Below are positions 50,486 to 59,496 of a DNA stretch of 64,000 bases, piece after piece. The position numbers and the translations under genes were made by a program. How positions within the stretch are numbered: position 1 is the first letter of the stretch; every line of letters begins with the position of its first letter. Source of the stretch: Ramlibacter algicola (GTDB lineage: Bacteria > Pseudomonadota > Gammaproteobacteria > Burkholderiales > Burkholderiaceae_C); NCBI RefSeq assembly GCF_016641735.1, contig NZ_JAEDAO010000001.1, positions 2,604,001 through 2,668,000 of the forward strand, given 5' to 3'. The notes beneath the pieces were generated by a model. That model searched no databases, had not been told where the DNA came from, and saw only the letters and a list, made by a program, of their open reading frames with translations.

Positions 50486-51013
50486 GTGGCGGCGTTCCTG
50501 AAGTGGTTGGGATCCAGTGGTGCGTGGATCCGCTCCTTGCAGTATGAATTGCCGGTGGTCCAGGAGCCCGCCGTCAGGCCCGAATTGCGCCACTGGTGCG
50601 CGCTGGCCGGGGGCCTGGCCCTGATCCTCTCGCGCGCGACGGCACAGGACATCGAATCGAGCCTGCGCACCACCCGCGCCGTCTACCGCCAGTTGCGCAA
50701 GTGCCTGCAGGCCGGCGAGGCCCCCCGCGTGGCTTCGCGCCTGCTGTCCCTGCTGGCGGATGAAATCGACGCGGTCGCGGACCCCATCACCAAGGCTGCC
50801 TGCCGGCGCTGCATGCGCAAGCCGAAGGCGCAAAGCCCGTCGGAAGCCGCCCTGGCCCGCGCGACCGAGTCCACGGGCGGCGGCGGCATAGATCGCCACC
50901 GGGGCCAGGACTTCGAGGACGTGGAGACGCAACTCAGTCTCGACGTGTTCTCGAAGCGGTCGCATGCCTTGCGCCGCACCGTGGCGGGGGCGCGCCGCCC
51001 AACCGACACCTGA
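50486..51013 (+). CDS. Hypothetical protein, 175 residues
   Basis: No family is recognised. The start is GTG 50486, with GAGGAG six bases before it. The N-terminal two thirds are helical and hold two cysteine-containing stretches (RHWCALAGGLALIL, KAACRRCMRKPKA); the C-terminal third is Gly/Arg-rich and charged. It ends just before tRNA-Arg on the other strand. Confidence 0.55.
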   Translation: MAAFLKWLGSSGAWIRSLQYELPVVQEPAVRPELRHWCALAGGLALILSRATAQDIESSLRTTRAVYRQLRKCLQAGEAPRVASRLLSLLADEIDAVADPITKAACRRCMRKPKAQSPSEAALARATESTGGGGIDRHRGQDFEDVETQLSLDVFSKRSHALRRTVAGARRPTDT

Positions 51014-51017
51014 TCGC

Positions 51018-51094
51018 TGGCCTGCCCGGAGAGACTCGAACTCCCGACCTGCTGCTTAGAAGGCAGCTGCTCTATCCAGTTGAGCTACGGGCAG
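51018..51094 (-). tRNA. tRNA-Arg (anticodon TCT)
   Basis: The minus strand folds as a standard 77-base tRNA: acceptor CTGCCCG pairs with CGGGCAG, anticodon loop CTTCTAA with TCT, T arm GGGAGTTCGAGTCTCTC, discriminator G, and encoded CCA. Confidence 0.96.
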
Positions 51095-51148
51095 GTCTTC
51101 CGATTGTCTCAGACCACCCTCGAGCACGCGAGGGCCGCGCGCCCGGGT

Positions 51149-53413
51149 TCAGGCGCGCCGGGCCAGCGGGTCGTCGTTCTCCGCCGACCCGTGCCGCAGC
51201 ACGCGGCGTGACACGCGCTCGCGCAGGCGCCAGCGGGCCGCGTCGGCCAGCATGTGGCCCGCCCAGCGGTACACGTTGAACTCGCGCACGGTCGATCGCA
51301 GGCTGGCCATGCGTTCGCGCTGTTCCGCGGGCGGCATGGTCAGGGCGCGGTGCAGCGCATCGGCGACTTCCTCAACGTGGTACGGGTTCACGACCAGCGC
51401 CTCGGGCAGGTCGCGCGCCGCGCCGGCGAACCGGCTCAGGACCAGCACGCCCTGCTCGTCGTCACGCGCGGCGACGAACTCCTTGCACACCAGGTTCATG
51501 CCGTCGTGCAGGCTGGTGACCAGGCACGCATCGGCGGCGCGGTACAGGCGCGTGACCGCCTCCGGCTCGTGGTGCTGCGCGAGCAGCCGCACGACGCCGC
51601 GCCCGCCGGCGGAAAAGCGGCGGTTGATGCGCTCGGCCAGCGCGTGGATGCGCTGCTGGAACGCCTGGTATTCCTCCAGCGACGCGCGGGTCGGCGCGGC
51701 GACCTGCACGAAAGTGAAGGTGTCGCGCCACTGCGGGTACTTCTCCAGCAGCCGCTCCACGGCGTGCAGGCGTTCCAGGATGCCCTTGGTGTAGTCGAAG
51801 CGGTCGACGCCGACCGCGATGCGGTGGTCCTCCGGGATCCCGAGCGTCGCACGCACCTGCGCGCGGCACGCTTCCGGCGTCGCCCAGGAAGCCAGCGTCG
51901 AGGCCGTCGGCCATTCGATCGAGATCGGGTACGCGGCCACGAAGGTCTGCTCCCCGCGGAACGACACGGTGGAGTGCTCGTGCTCGATGCGCGCTTCGAG
52001 GTAGCGGTCGACCGACTCGAGGAAGTTCTTGCCGTGCGTGGGCGTGTGGAAGCCCATGATCGTGCTGCCCAGCATGCCTTCCAGCAGCTCGTCGCGCCAC
52101 GGGCAAATGCCGAACGATTCCGGGTTCGGCCAAGGGATGTGCCAGAACGTCAGGATCGTCGCGCGCGGCAGGCGGCTGCGCACCATCGCCGGCAGCAGCG
52201 CGAAGTGGTAGTCCTGCACCAGCACCACCGGGTCGTCGCTGCGCGCCTCCGCCACGACGGCGTCGGCGAACCGCTGGTTGACCTCGCGGTAGTGCCGCCA
52301 GTCGGACTCGCGGAACACCGGCCGCACGTGGGCCACGTGGCACAAGGGCCAGAGGCCTTCGTTGGCGAAGCCGTAGTAGTAGCCCTGTTCCTGCTCCTCG
52401 GTGAGCCAGACCCGGCGCAGGCGGTAGTCGTCCTGGCCAGGCGGCAGCGACACGCGGTCGTGGCGGTCCACCACGTCGCGGTCCGCGCTGCCACTGCCGT
52501 GCGCGATCCACGTGCCGGAACAGGCGCGCATCACGGGCTCGACGGCGGTCACGAGGCCACTGGCCGGACGGCGCACGACGATGCTGCCCGCGGGGTCCTG
52601 CTCGTGGATATAGGGCTCGCGGTTGGACACGACGAGGATCTCGTCGCCGCGCAGCTGCGTGCGCAGCAGCGACTGCAGCCGCGCCGCGTCCCAGCCGGTC
52701 TCGTGCGTCGCCGCGCGCCGGTATTCGTCCTCGAGGTCGCGCAGCCTGGTGCGCACCTCGGCGGCGAGCGGCGCCAGTTCGCCGCCGCCGTCCAGCGGCC
52801 GCAGCAGGCCCTCGCCGCGCAGCAGCGCGCGCGTGCCCTTGATCCAGCCGCGCCAGCTCAGTTGCGCGACCGCCATCGTCACCAGCGCGATCAGCACGCC
52901 GAGGCCCGTGATCAGCAGCACCAGGTAGCGGCGCGTGTCCTGGCTGCGGCGCTCGATGAAGCTGAGGTCGTGCAGCAGCACCAGCTGCCCCACCGGGCCC
53001 GACTCGGCGCGGACCTCGTGCAGGCTCAGGTGGACCGGCCCGCCGTCCAGGCGCAATGCCGGATCCGCTTCGCCATTGAGCCGGACGGCCTGGGCGCAGG
53101 TGACGTCGGGCGGGAAGGACGGCGTGCGCACCAGCATCTCGCCCATGGGCGAACACCAGCCGATGGCGACCAGGCGCTCGTCCTGCACGGCGCGGCCGAA
53201 CAACGCGCGCAGCTTGCGCCCGTTCGGTTCGCGCAAGGCGTCGGCCACGGATTCGGACAGTGTGTTGGCGACGAGTTCGCCGCGCAGGTCGAGGTCGCGC
53301 GCGAACCAGCGCAGGGTCAGGCGGTCCACGACCGGCAACGACAGCCACGCGGTGATCGCCAGCACGAGGATGAGCGGGACCAGGAAGCGCAGCTGCAGTT
53401 GCAGGTTCTTCAT
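51149..53413 (-). CDS. otsA: Membrane-anchored trehalose-6-phosphate synthase (sensor-like N-domain fused to GT20)
   Basis: A 754-residue fusion. Residues 1-245 look like a sensor module: a membrane helix (about 9-30), a periplasmic domain (about 31-165), a second helix (about 170-193) and a HAMP-like segment (about 200-245). From about 260 on it is a full GT20 trehalose-6-phosphate synthase: [24 protein letters not shown] [19 protein letters not shown], Arg538 and Lys543 (VDRFDYTKG) for UDP-glucose phosphates, and Asp637 ([10 protein letters not shown]). Plain OtsA has about 470 residues and no membrane part. ATG 53413 overlaps the stop of the DUF5985 gene. No otsB is adjacent. Confidence 0.9.
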   Translation of the reverse strand: MKNLQLQLRFLVPLILVLAITAWLSLPVVDRLTLRWFARDLDLRGELVANTLSESVADALREPNGRKLRALFGRAVQDERLVAIGWCSPMGEMLVRTPSFPPDVTCAQAVRLNGEADPALRLDGGPVHLSLHEVRAESGPVGQLVLLHDLSFIERRSQDTRRYLVLLITGLGVLIALVTMAVAQLSWRGWIKGTRALLRGEGLLRPLDGGGELAPLAAEVRTRLRDLEDEYRRAATHETGWDAARLQSLLRTQLRGDEILVVSNREPYIHEQDPAGSIVVRRPASGLVTAVEPVMRACSGTWIAHGSGSADRDVVDRHDRVSLPPGQDDYRLRRVWLTEEQEQGYYYGFANEGLWPLCHVAHVRPVFRESDWRHYREVNQRFADAVVAEARSDDPVVLVQDYHFALLPAMVRSRLPRATILTFWHIPWPNPESFGICPWRDELLEGMLGSTIMGFHTPTHGKNFLESVDRYLEARIEHEHSTVSFRGEQTFVAAYPISIEWPTASTLASWATPEACRAQVRATLGIPEDHRIAVGVDRFDYTKGILERLHAVERLLEKYPQWRDTFTFVQVAAPTRASLEEYQAFQQRIHALAERINRRFSAGGRGVVRLLAQHHEPEAVTRLYRAADACLVTSLHDGMNLVCKEFVAARDDEQGVLVLSRFAGAARDLPEALVVNPYHVEEVADALHRALTMPPAEQRERMASLRSTVREFNVYRWAGHMLADAARWRLRERVSRRVLRHGSAENDDPLARRA

Positions 53414-53667
53414 CGTCGTTCCCGGTTCTTGCGCCAGATCGCCAGCAGGATCAGGCCGTAGGCCATCAGGCGCGGAACGTAGAACAGCGGCTCATTCTCG
53501 CTCGCGAACGGCACCAGCGCGAGGGCGACGCGGTCCGCGGACTCGATCCAGAACGAGATGGCGAACAGCAGGAAGAAGCGGTCGCGCGTGCGCCGCCAGA
53601 AGCGGAAGAAATACAAGCCGGCCACCAGCCAGCCGGCGGCAATCGCGCCCGCAAGCACGTCCTCCAT
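53410..53667 (-). CDS. DUF5985-type small membrane protein (copy B)
   Basis: An 85-residue membrane protein with three predicted helices (about 3-22, 30-52, 62-78): [62 protein letters not shown]. It resembles the DUF5985 family, usually encoded as a pair. It overlaps the OtsA fusion at its end (ATGA) and shares one base with the gene before it. Function is unknown. Confidence 0.8.
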   Translation of the reverse strand: MEDVLAGAIAAGWLVAGLYFFRFWRRTRDRFFLLFAISFWIESADRVALALVPFASENEPLFYVPRLMAYGLILLAIWRKNRERR

Positions 53668-53927
53668 CAGTCCTCCTCCCAGATCAGCCCGAACAGCAGG
53701 AGCAGGACGGCGGCGAGTCCCACCCCGAGGCGCCACATGCGCAGGTCCACTTCGACTGCCCACACGACCTTGTCGGCCAGCAGCAGGATGTTGTTGACGG
53801 TCAGCAAGGCGAACGAGGACGCGGCCCAGAACAGCAGGCGCACCTTGTTGCTCACGTATCCGCGCCAGAGCAGCACGGTGCACAGCGCGCTCGTGATGGC
53901 GCACAGGGCATAGATCAGGGGGGCCAT
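53667..53927 (-). CDS. DUF5985-type small membrane protein (copy A)
   Basis: An 86-residue membrane protein with three predicted helices: LIYALCAITSALCTVLLWRGY, LLFWAASSFALLTVNNILLLAD, and LGVGLAAVLLLLFGLIWEED. The sequence fits the DUF5985 family. Its start overlaps the stop of the winged-helix gene and its stop overlaps the next start, each by one base. Function is unknown; the pair may form a membrane complex. Confidence 0.82.
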   Translation of the reverse strand: MAPLIYALCAITSALCTVLLWRGYVSNKVRLLFWAASSFALLTVNNILLLADKVVWAVEVDLRMWRLGVGLAAVLLLLFGLIWEED

Positions 53928-54310
53928 CAGCGCTCCTCCTTCTTCCAGCGGAAAGCGTCGGCGAACTGGCGCGCGCGGCGCTCCAGTCGCGAATGGATGA
54001 TTTCGGTCACGGCGACCAGGTGGGTCGAATAGGTCTGGGCGACTTGCTCGAGCAGCGCGCGCAGGTCCTCGTCGGCGGGCGCGTAGATCCACGCGTTGCC
54101 GCGCAGCGTCGCCACGCCGGCGTCGCCCAGGGCGCGCAGCACGGCGGCGGCGTCGGCTTCGGTGACGTACAGGCGGTGCGCGACCGCGGCCGGCTCCCAC
54201 GCGCGGGACGCGTCGGAACGCAGCAGGAGCAGCGCCTCGAGGTACGGGACCGACGGGACCGCGGCGAGGATGTACCGCCGCACATCGTCGGGGATCGGTG
54301 TCGTCGTCAT
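53927..54310 (-). CDS. Winged-helix-like protein heading the DUF5985-OtsA unit
   Basis: A 127-residue soluble protein. The front half looks like a winged helix (VPYLEALLLLRSDASRAWEPAAVAHRLYVTEADAAAVLRALGDAGVATLRGNAWIYAP), followed by a helical C-terminus (VAQTYSTHLVAVTEIIHSRLERRARQFADAFRWKKEER) that could contact the membrane proteins. ATG 54310 follows no strong ribosome site. It is the first gene of a four-gene overlapping unit; in other proteobacteria similar proteins also precede DUF5985 pairs. Confidence 0.75.
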   Translation of the reverse strand: MTTTPIPDDVRRYILAAVPSVPYLEALLLLRSDASRAWEPAAVAHRLYVTEADAAAVLRALGDAGVATLRGNAWIYAPADEDLRALLEQVAQTYSTHLVAVTEIIHSRLERRARQFADAFRWKKEER

Positions 54311-54448
54311 GGATTGTTCTTGGCGGCCGACCGCGCGCGATACGGACCGTTGCACAACTGCAGAGCCACTCTAACGGAAGAAGGTTCCCGGAGGGGCTCA
54401 TCCATGGCTCCAAATGCATCGGGATTGCCCTCGATGCCTTGGGCCGGT

Positions 54449-54525
<77 letters not shown>

Positions 54526-54562
54526 ACGCGGCCATTCTAACGGCCGTCCCGAGGAGGACACC

Positions 54563-54949
54563 ATGGCGATCCGCATCGTGAGGCTGGGCACGCCGCGCGC
54601 ACCCGGCGAAGGGCTGCGCATCGGCACCGTGCGGCGGCCGCCGCGCGGCGTGCCGAAGGAACGCTTCGCGCGCGACGACTGGTACGACGTCTGGTACCCG
54701 AACCTCGCGCCGAGCGCCGAAACGATGCAGCTCGGGCTGGCCGCGGAGGATGACCGGCAATGGGCCGCGTTCACGCGCAAGTACAAGGCGGAGATGGCGC
54801 AGCCCGATGCGTCGCGCACCCTCGACCTGCTCGCCGCGCTCTCGCACACGGCGCAGTTCGCGGTGGGCTGCTACTGCGAAGACGAGTCGCGCTGCCACCG
54901 CTCGCTGTTGCGAGGCTTGCTCGAACAGCGCGGCGCGAAACTGGACTGA
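54563..54949 (+). CDS. DUF488 family protein
   Basis: A 128-residue protein of DUF488: IRIVRLGTPRAPGEGLRIGTVRRPPRGVPKERFARDDWYDVWYPNLAPS, then the cysteine segment FAVGCYCEDESRCHRSLLRGLLEQRG. The family shows CYCxxxxxCHR near its end, suggesting metal or nucleic-acid binding; the reaction is unknown. GAGGAGG before ATG 54563 supports the start. Confidence 0.92.
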   Translation: MAIRIVRLGTPRAPGEGLRIGTVRRPPRGVPKERFARDDWYDVWYPNLAPSAETMQLGLAAEDDRQWAAFTRKYKAEMAQPDASRTLDLLAALSHTAQFAVGCYCEDESRCHRSLLRGLLEQRGAKLD

Positions 54950-54950
54950 C

Positions 54951-55448
54951 TCAGCGCGGCTTCTGCGCCTTGTTCGGCTTCTGCGCAGCCTGCGCCTGCG
55001 CGTACGGCATGCACAAGCCCATGTAGCGGACCATGCCCATCGGGCAGTCGGGCATCAGATTGCTGCCCGCACCCATCTGGCTGGTCGGCATCGCGGCGGG
55101 ATCGACGCCCCCGCCCATGGCCGCGAGTCCCGCACTGCCGCTGCCGCCAACCTGGCGCTCGACGTCGATCCGTGCATTGGGACTGGTGTTGCGGCCCACG
55201 CGGGCGTCGCCCTCCGAAGCGACGCCGCTGTTTGGCGCCGAAGCTTCGGTCGGTCGCGAGACCTGGGTCGGCGCGCTGGGCCGCGACGCGGTGGGCGGCA
55301 GGGCCTCCAGGCTCGACGTGGCCGAGCCTGCCTGGGTGTTCATGGTGGCGCTGCTGGTCGCCGTCTGTGCCAGCGAGGCGGCGCTGGCCGCTGCGAGGCA
55401 GGCAGCGAGTGCGAATCGGCCGGTGGCCATCATCGGATGCTCCTTCAT
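54951..55448 (-). CDS. Secreted low-complexity protein with Cys-Met-rich C-terminus
   Basis: A 165-residue protein with a signal peptide (about 1-28, ATGRFALAACLAAASAASLAQ). The mature part is Ser/Thr/Ala-rich and ends in SNLMPDCPMGMVRYMGLCMPYAQAQ. The two cysteines in the tail may form a disulfide. It is followed by a second secreted low-complexity gene upstream on the same strand. Function is unknown. Confidence 0.7.
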   Translation of the reverse strand: MKEHPMMATGRFALAACLAAASAASLAQTATSSATMNTQAGSATSSLEALPPTASRPSAPTQVSRPTEASAPNSGVASEGDARVGRNTSPNARIDVERQVGGSGSAGLAAMGGGVDPAAMPTSQMGAGSNLMPDCPMGMVRYMGLCMPYAQAQAAQKPNKAQKPR

Positions 55449-55549
55449 GCTGGCCCAGCAGCATCGATGCTGGATGGGCTCGCTCGCGTGGGACGCGACG
55501 CAGCGCGGGCGTAGGAGCCTGCCTGCGCCGCGTCGCCTATGCGGCCTTC

Positions 55550-56167
55550 TTACTGGCTGCGTTCGTGCTGCTTCTTGGCCTGTCCGGGAGGCATGCAGCC
55601 GTTGTCCTTCTTGGCCAACCCGGGTGGGCAGTCGCGCGCGGTGCTGCCCGAGTGGGTGTCGGCCGAACTGCCCATCGCGCCGGTACCGCTGCTGGACGTG
55701 CTGCCGCTCGTCGTGGAGCCCGGCGTGCCCAGGTAGATGTTGTTGGTGTTCGACGCGGTCGAGCCGGACGTGCTGCCGCTCGTGGATCCGGCGGTGCTGC
55801 CCGCGCTGCCGGTCGTCGACCCCGACGTCGTGCTGTCGGTGTTGCCGGTGGTGCTCGTGGAGCCGGTCGAGCCCGTGGTGCCGGACGAACCGGTGCTGCC
55901 CGTCGTACCGGTGCCGCCCGAAGCGCCCATCGCGCCCGTGCCCGAGCTCGATCCGCTGCCCGGGGTGCTCATCGTGGGCGTCGTCGACCTGGACGGCGTG
56001 GATTGCACGATGGCCCCGCCGCTGGCGCCGAGGGTGCCGTTGGTGGTGGCGCCCTGGCCGGCCGTGGCGGCCGCGTTGTTGCTGGTGGTCGCGGTGCTGT
56101 TGGCCGTCTGCGCGTACGCGCCGCCGGCGACCAGGGATGCGACCAGCAGGCCGAGTAGTTTGCTCAT
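55550..56167 (-). CDS. Secreted Ser/Thr/Gly-repeat protein with CPPG tail
   Basis: A 205-residue protein with a signal peptide (MSKLLGLLVASLVAGGAYAQ). The mature part is made of Gly-Ser-Thr repeats (GTTGSTGSSGTTGSTGSTS, TSGSTTGSAGSTAGSTSGSTS). The last 25 residues DCPPGLAKKDNGCMPPGQAKK match a motif common at the end of many proteobacterial periplasmic proteins. Probably an intrinsically disordered extracytoplasmic linker or adhesin-like protein. GAAGGAG precedes ATG 56167. Confidence 0.75.
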   Translation of the reverse strand: MSKLLGLLVASLVAGGAYAQTANSTATTSNNAAATAGQGATTNGTLGASGGAIVQSTPSRSTTPTMSTPGSGSSSGTGAMGASGGTGTTGSTGSSGTTGSTGSTSTTGNTDSTTSGSTTGSAGSTAGSTSGSTSGSTASNTNNIYLGTPGSTTSGSTSSSGTGAMGSSADTHSGSTARDCPPGLAKKDNGCMPPGQAKKQHERSQ

Positions 56168-56324
56168 GCAGGAATCTCCTTCAGGTGGAGCCGCGGCGCG
56201 ATGGATGCGCCACGGCATGCCGCCAGCATGGGCTGCGCCATGAGAGCGACCGGTCGGACGTGGGAAAGCATCCCAGTCGGGCATCTCCCACCCGGCGTCG
56301 GACATGCCTTGCGCTGAGCCACGA

Positions 56325-56351
56325 CGAAAAAAAGCCGGCTTGCGCCGGCTT
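56325..56351 (-). terminator. Terminator of the box operon
   Basis: On the minus strand a stem AAGCCGGC/GCCGGCTT with a four-base loop is followed by seven T. It lies just after the boxB stop. Confidence 0.85.
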
Positions 56352-56369
56352 CGCTCGGTCGGGTCCTGC

Positions 56370-57794
56370 TCAGAGCTTCACGTACTCGTACTCGACCGGC
56401 TGTGCATTGATGCCGCGGTCGGGCGGTGCGATCCAGCCGGCCATCTTGCCGGGCTCGACCACGCGTTGCTGCAGGCTCTTGACGAACGCGATGTCCTCGG
56501 CCGTCGGCAGCCACTCGTCCTTGCGCGCCTCGAACTCGGCGGCGCTGATCGGGTTGCCTTGCGGATCGGTGTGCAGGCCCGCCCATGCACCGACGCTGCG
56601 GCGAAACCGCGTGGAGGGCAACTTGAATTCGAACGGCACCCCCGCGCGCTTGACCGTCATGTTCCAGCGCGTGACGCCGATCGCGCAATCCTTGGCGTAT
56701 TCCAGGCGCGTGATCTCGTTGATGCCGTTGCGCACCGAGATGGCCTCGTCGCGCACGCCGCCCTGCCCGTCCGGCACCTGGATGGTCATGCTGGTGCCGT
56801 TCTCGAGGTGGTCGGCGAAGCGCGCTTCGTCGGGGCGGCCCTTGATGCCGTTGCTGAAGTAATTGGCCGCGTTGGAGGACGCCTCGGAGCCGAAGAGGTC
56901 CAGCGAGCTGGTGAACCAGAAATTCATGAACTTCTGGATCGTCGGCAGGTCGACGGCGCCGGCCTCGCGCACCTTCTTCCAGTCGTCGGTGTCGAGTTCC
57001 TTCATCACCTCCAGCGACCGCTTGATGACGCGGCCCACGCCCGTCTCGCCGACGAACATGTGGTGCGCTTCCTCGGTCAGCATGAACTGGCAGGTACGCG
57101 ACAGCGGATCGAACGCGCTCTCGGCCAGCGACTTCAGCTGGAACTTGCCGTCGCGGTCGGTGAAGTACGTGAACATGAAGAACGACAGCCAGTTGTCCAT
57201 CGGCTCGTTGAACGTGCCCAGGATGCGCGGCTTGTCGGGGTCGCCCGAGTGGCGCTCCAGCAGTTCCTCCGCTTCCTCGCGGCCGTCGCGGCCGAAGTAC
57301 GCGTGCAGCAGGTACACCATCGCCCACAGGTGCCGGCCCTCTTCCACGTTCACCTGGAACAGGTTGCGCAGGTCGTAGAGCGACGGCGCGGTGTGGCCCA
57401 GCAGGCGCTGCTGCTCCACCGACGCGGGCTCGGTGTCGCCCTGCGTCACGATCAGGCGGCGGAACGTGGAGCGGAACTCGCCCGGCACTTCCTGCCAGGC
57501 GTCCTGGCCCATGAAGTCGCCGAAGCCGATCTTGCGGCCCTCCTGCTGGTCGGCCAGGAAGATGCCCCAGCGGTAGTCGGGCATCGGCGTGTAGCCGTAC
57601 TGCGCCCAGCCCTTCGCGTCGACGCCGACGGCGGTGCGCAGGTAGACGTCGTTGGCGCGGAAATCGCTCGGCCCCATCTCGTCCCACCAGCGCAGGAAGG
57701 CGGGCTGCCAATGCTCCAGCGCGCGCTGCAGCTGGCGGTTGTCCGCGAGGTTGACGTTGTTCGGGATCTTGGCTTGCAGGTCGATCGTGCTCAT
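56370..57794 (-). CDS. boxB: Benzoyl-CoA 2,3-epoxidase subunit BoxB
   Basis: The diiron oxygenase (474 residues) epoxidises benzoyl-CoA, the key step of aerobic CoA-dependent benzoate degradation. It begins MSTIDLQAKIPNNVNLADNR and holds two diiron-binding E-x-x-H motifs, NVEEGRHLWAMVYLL and LTEEAHHMFVGETG. Length equals other BoxB proteins. It lies ten bases after boxC and is followed by the operon terminator. The reductase gene boxA is not next to it. Confidence 0.96.
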   Translation of the reverse strand: MSTIDLQAKIPNNVNLADNRQLQRALEHWQPAFLRWWDEMGPSDFRANDVYLRTAVGVDAKGWAQYGYTPMPDYRWGIFLADQQEGRKIGFGDFMGQDAWQEVPGEFRSTFRRLIVTQGDTEPASVEQQRLLGHTAPSLYDLRNLFQVNVEEGRHLWAMVYLLHAYFGRDGREEAEELLERHSGDPDKPRILGTFNEPMDNWLSFFMFTYFTDRDGKFQLKSLAESAFDPLSRTCQFMLTEEAHHMFVGETGVGRVIKRSLEVMKELDTDDWKKVREAGAVDLPTIQKFMNFWFTSSLDLFGSEASSNAANYFSNGIKGRPDEARFADHLENGTSMTIQVPDGQGGVRDEAISVRNGINEITRLEYAKDCAIGVTRWNMTVKRAGVPFEFKLPSTRFRRSVGAWAGLHTDPQGNPISAAEFEARKDEWLPTAEDIAFVKSLQQRVVEPGKMAGWIAPPDRGINAQPVEYEYVKL

Positions 57795-57804
57795 GTCAGT
57801 TCCT

Positions 57805-59496
57805 TCAGATGCGCTTCCAGTCGAAGCGGGCCTTCTTGCCGGTGCCGAACAGCTTCAGCGCGCCCTCCTCGCCGACGGCGTTGGGGCGGATGAAGATCCA
57901 GTTCTGCCAGGCGGAGAGGCGGCCGAAGACACGCGTCTCCATGGTTTCCTTGCCGGGGAAGCGCAGCGACGCTTCCATGCCGGTCAGGGCGTCGGGCGAC
58001 AGCGACGCACGCTCTTCGAGCATCAGGCGGATCTCGTCGTCCCAGTCGATGTCGTCGGGTGCCAGCGTCACGAGGCCCAGTTCCAGCGCACGCTCGGCCG
58101 CCAGAGGTGCATCGCCGATGGTGCGCAAGGCGTCGATCACGGCGGCGTCCTCGCAGAAGCGCGTCTGCAGCCGCGTGAGGCCATTGACCTCCGGGTAGCG
58201 CCCGAAGTTCGCGGGCGACAGGCGCAGCACCGGCGCTTCGTCGGGGGCATCGCGCAGTTCCAGCATGTAGATGCGATCGCAGGCCAGCGCGAGTTCGTAG
58301 AACGTCCCCGCGAAGCACGAACCCTGGTCCACCAGCGCGATCAGGGATCGGCTCGTGACGTCCAGGCGCGCCAGCGTGCGGCGCAGCAGGCCGAGCGTTT
58401 CGCGCACCAGCCAGTGGCCCTTGTGCGCGTCGAGCACGGCATCGGCTTCCAGCACGCGCTGCGCGTCGCCGCGCGTCTTCAGCACCCAGGTGCCGATCTC
58501 CAGCTCGTTGGTGCGCAGGTTCAGGATGGCGTCGTCCAGCTCGCGCGCGAGCTTCAGCGGCCACCATGCGGCGCCCGCAGTGACGATCGCATCGGGCGTC
58601 GACTCGATCGCGGCGGCGGGGGCCTGCACGGTGATCGTGGCCACGCGCGTGTCGCGATCGACCTGCACGTCGACCAGCGAGTAGTGGTAGCCCTGCTCGT
58701 CGATCGTGCCGGCCACGGGCGGCAGCTCGATGCCCTTGGCGGGGCCCTGGCGAGTCGACTGCTGGCGCAGCGCGGCGACTTCGGCGTCGACCAGTTGCGG
58801 GAACTGCTGCGGCTTCGCGAACGCGTCGATCAGCTTCCATGCCTGGGCGCGGTCGGCACGCACGCCTTCGCTGGTGGTGCAGAAGATGTCGGCGAGGTCG
58901 CGGCGCACCTTGCGCTTGTCGGTCACGCGCGTGAGGCCGCCGGTGCCCGGCAGCACGCCCAGCAGCGGCACCTCGGGCAGGCTCACCGTGGAAGAGCGGT
59001 CGTCGACCATCACGATGCGGTCGCAGGCCAGCGCGAGTTCGTAGCCGCCGCCGGCGCAGGCGCCCGTCACGGCCGCGACGGACTTCAGGCCCTCGTGGCG
59101 CGACGAGTCCTCCAGGCCATTGCGCGTCTCGTTGGTGAACTTGCAGAAGTTCACCTTCCAGGCGTGCGTGGACAGGCCCAGCATGTAGATGTTGGCGCCC
59201 GAGCACCAGATGCGGTCCTTGCCCGACTCGAACACGACGACCTTCACGCCGGGGTGTTCGAAGCGGATGCGGTTCAGCGCATCGTGCAGTTCGATGTCGA
59301 CACCCAGGTCGTACGAGTTCAGCTTGAGCTTGTAGCCCGGCTTGATGCCGCCGTCCTCGTCGATGTCCAGCTTCAGGCGCGCGACGTCGCCGTCGACCGT
59401 CAGCTCCCAGTGGCGGTACTTCGAGGGATGGGTGTCGAAGCGCACCAGTTCACGGTCCCCCTGCTGGAACAGCAGCGGCTCAGTCATCGCATTCAT
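57805..59496 (-). CDS. boxC: 2,3-Epoxybenzoyl-CoA dihydrolase BoxC
   Basis: The 563-residue enzyme opens 2,3-epoxybenzoyl-CoA to 3,4-dehydroadipyl-CoA semialdehyde and formate. It consists of two crotonase-like halves: WCSGANIYMLGLSTHAWK and GACAGGGYELALACDRIVMVD in the first, DQGSCFAGTFYELALACDRIYML in the second. Length matches BoxC. ATG 59496 overlaps the boxR stop (ATGA); a second ATG is nine bases further. Confidence 0.96.
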   Translation of the reverse strand: MNAMTEPLLFQQGDRELVRFDTHPSKYRHWELTVDGDVARLKLDIDEDGGIKPGYKLKLNSYDLGVDIELHDALNRIRFEHPGVKVVVFESGKDRIWCSGANIYMLGLSTHAWKVNFCKFTNETRNGLEDSSRHEGLKSVAAVTGACAGGGYELALACDRIVMVDDRSSTVSLPEVPLLGVLPGTGGLTRVTDKRKVRRDLADIFCTTSEGVRADRAQAWKLIDAFAKPQQFPQLVDAEVAALRQQSTRQGPAKGIELPPVAGTIDEQGYHYSLVDVQVDRDTRVATITVQAPAAAIESTPDAIVTAGAAWWPLKLARELDDAILNLRTNELEIGTWVLKTRGDAQRVLEADAVLDAHKGHWLVRETLGLLRRTLARLDVTSRSLIALVDQGSCFAGTFYELALACDRIYMLELRDAPDEAPVLRLSPANFGRYPEVNGLTRLQTRFCEDAAVIDALRTIGDAPLAAERALELGLVTLAPDDIDWDDEIRLMLEERASLSPDALTGMEASLRFPGKETMETRVFGRLSAWQNWIFIRPNAVGEEGALKLFGTGKKARFDWKRI

